From contig JAFZGR010000216.1 in assembly GCA_017555325.1 (NCBI GenBank), positions 1-5,432 on the forward strand: a stretch of DNA of 5,432 nucleotides, read 5' to 3'. This stretch comes from Alphaproteobacteria bacterium. Its GTDB lineage: Bacteria > Pseudomonadota > Alphaproteobacteria > CAAHEQ01 > UBA3637. Numbering within the stretch: position 1 is the first letter of the stretch; each line of letters begins with the position of its first letter. The notes under the pieces are model-generated. The model was not told the DNA's origin and did no database searches. It saw nothing but the letters and a program-made list of their open reading frames with translations. Made by a program: the position numbers and the translations under genes. Below, piece after piece: positions 5,273 to 5,432 of the stretch.

Positions 5273-5432
5273 AAGGCATTTTTAAAATACATGAGAAACA
5301 AATTAAAGAACTTAAAACATTCTTCAAAAACAAAACAACCCACTGATAATATTACATAAATTTTTATTTCTGCTAACTTTTTCAAAATAGCTCTCTAATG
5401 TACAAACTATACAAAAAAATACACTACCACTA
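5273..5432. other. AT-rich sequence without supported genes
   Basis: I see no convincing gene here. A minus-strand frame is open from the right edge (5431) to TAA at 5250-5248, about 60 codons, but its translation is dominated by Phe, Cys, Lys and Asn, as expected from T-rich non-coding sequence. It cannot be excluded that it is the end of a gene lying mostly outside the window. Confidence 0.4.

Noticed and set aside
5291..5359. Short plus-strand ORF of about 22 codons starting MRNKLKNLK
   Set aside because: It is too short, has no suitably placed ribosome binding site, and has Lys/Asn-rich composition expected by chance in this AT-rich stretch.
5248..5431. Minus-strand frame open from the right window edge
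   Set aside because: The translation is Phe/Cys/Lys/Asn-rich as expected for T-rich non-coding DNA, and no family resemblance is visible; it could only be judged with sequence beyond the window.
1..5432. CRISPR array, tRNA, rRNA or insertion sequence
   Set aside because: No regularly spaced repeats, cloverleaf-like segments, rRNA-like conserved blocks or transposase-like frames with terminal repeats were seen on either strand.

Overview
The window is AT-rich (GC roughly 30 percent by eye, lower between genes) and bacterial. It has short intergenic gaps, good Shine-Dalgarno sequences, hairpin terminators and one 8-nt gene overlap. A lipoprotein signal peptide, a DUF2157/GDYXXLXY membrane pair and a cytosolic ankyrin-repeat protein point to a Gram-negative. 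A low-GC, host-associated proteobacterium (possibly a gut or endosymbiotic alphaproteobacterium) fits best, but this is inference: the window has no rRNA or other taxonomic marker. The standard code with TAA stops is used in all intact genes.

Layout: (1) At the left edge (1-20, minus) the first codons of a gene with a clear ribosome binding site leave the window. (2) Positions 21-364 are a divergent, very AT-rich spacer with a TTGACA-N16-TAAAAT promoter for the next gene. (3) 365-1519 (plus) encodes a lipoprotein with an HELLH zinc-metallopeptidase motif. (4) A strong bidirectional hairpin terminator (1535-1570) separates it from the convergent gene. (5) 1590-2516 (minus) encodes a seven-repeat ankyrin protein, preceded by a possible 35-residue leader ORF (2513-2620) whose stop overlaps the ankyrin start as ATGA. 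(6) 2738-3277 (minus) is a Nudix hydrolase of IPP-isomerase/YfcD type, inactivated by two in-frame stop codons without any frameshift. (7) A hairpin at 3291-3329 separates this pseudogene from a two-gene membrane operon on the minus strand: DUF2157 (3793-4749) followed, with an 8-nt overlap, by GDYXXLXY (3369-3800). (8) 4941-5159 (minus) is a short unrecognised ORF without a convincing start, probably the 3' remnant of a larger gene. (9) 5160-5432 holds a compound inverted repeat and otherwise only AT-rich sequence.

The genes do not form one pathway. The only clear functional unit is the DUF2157/GDYXXLXY pair. The rest reads as an accessory region: a secreted lipoprotein protease, a repeat protein, a dead Nudix gene and a gene fragment, consistent with a genome undergoing gene decay. 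I did not find a convincing new defence, CRISPR or mobile system. The items most worth a second look are the ATGA-coupled small ORF, the frame-preserved Nudix pseudogene and the divergent HEXXH lipoprotein.
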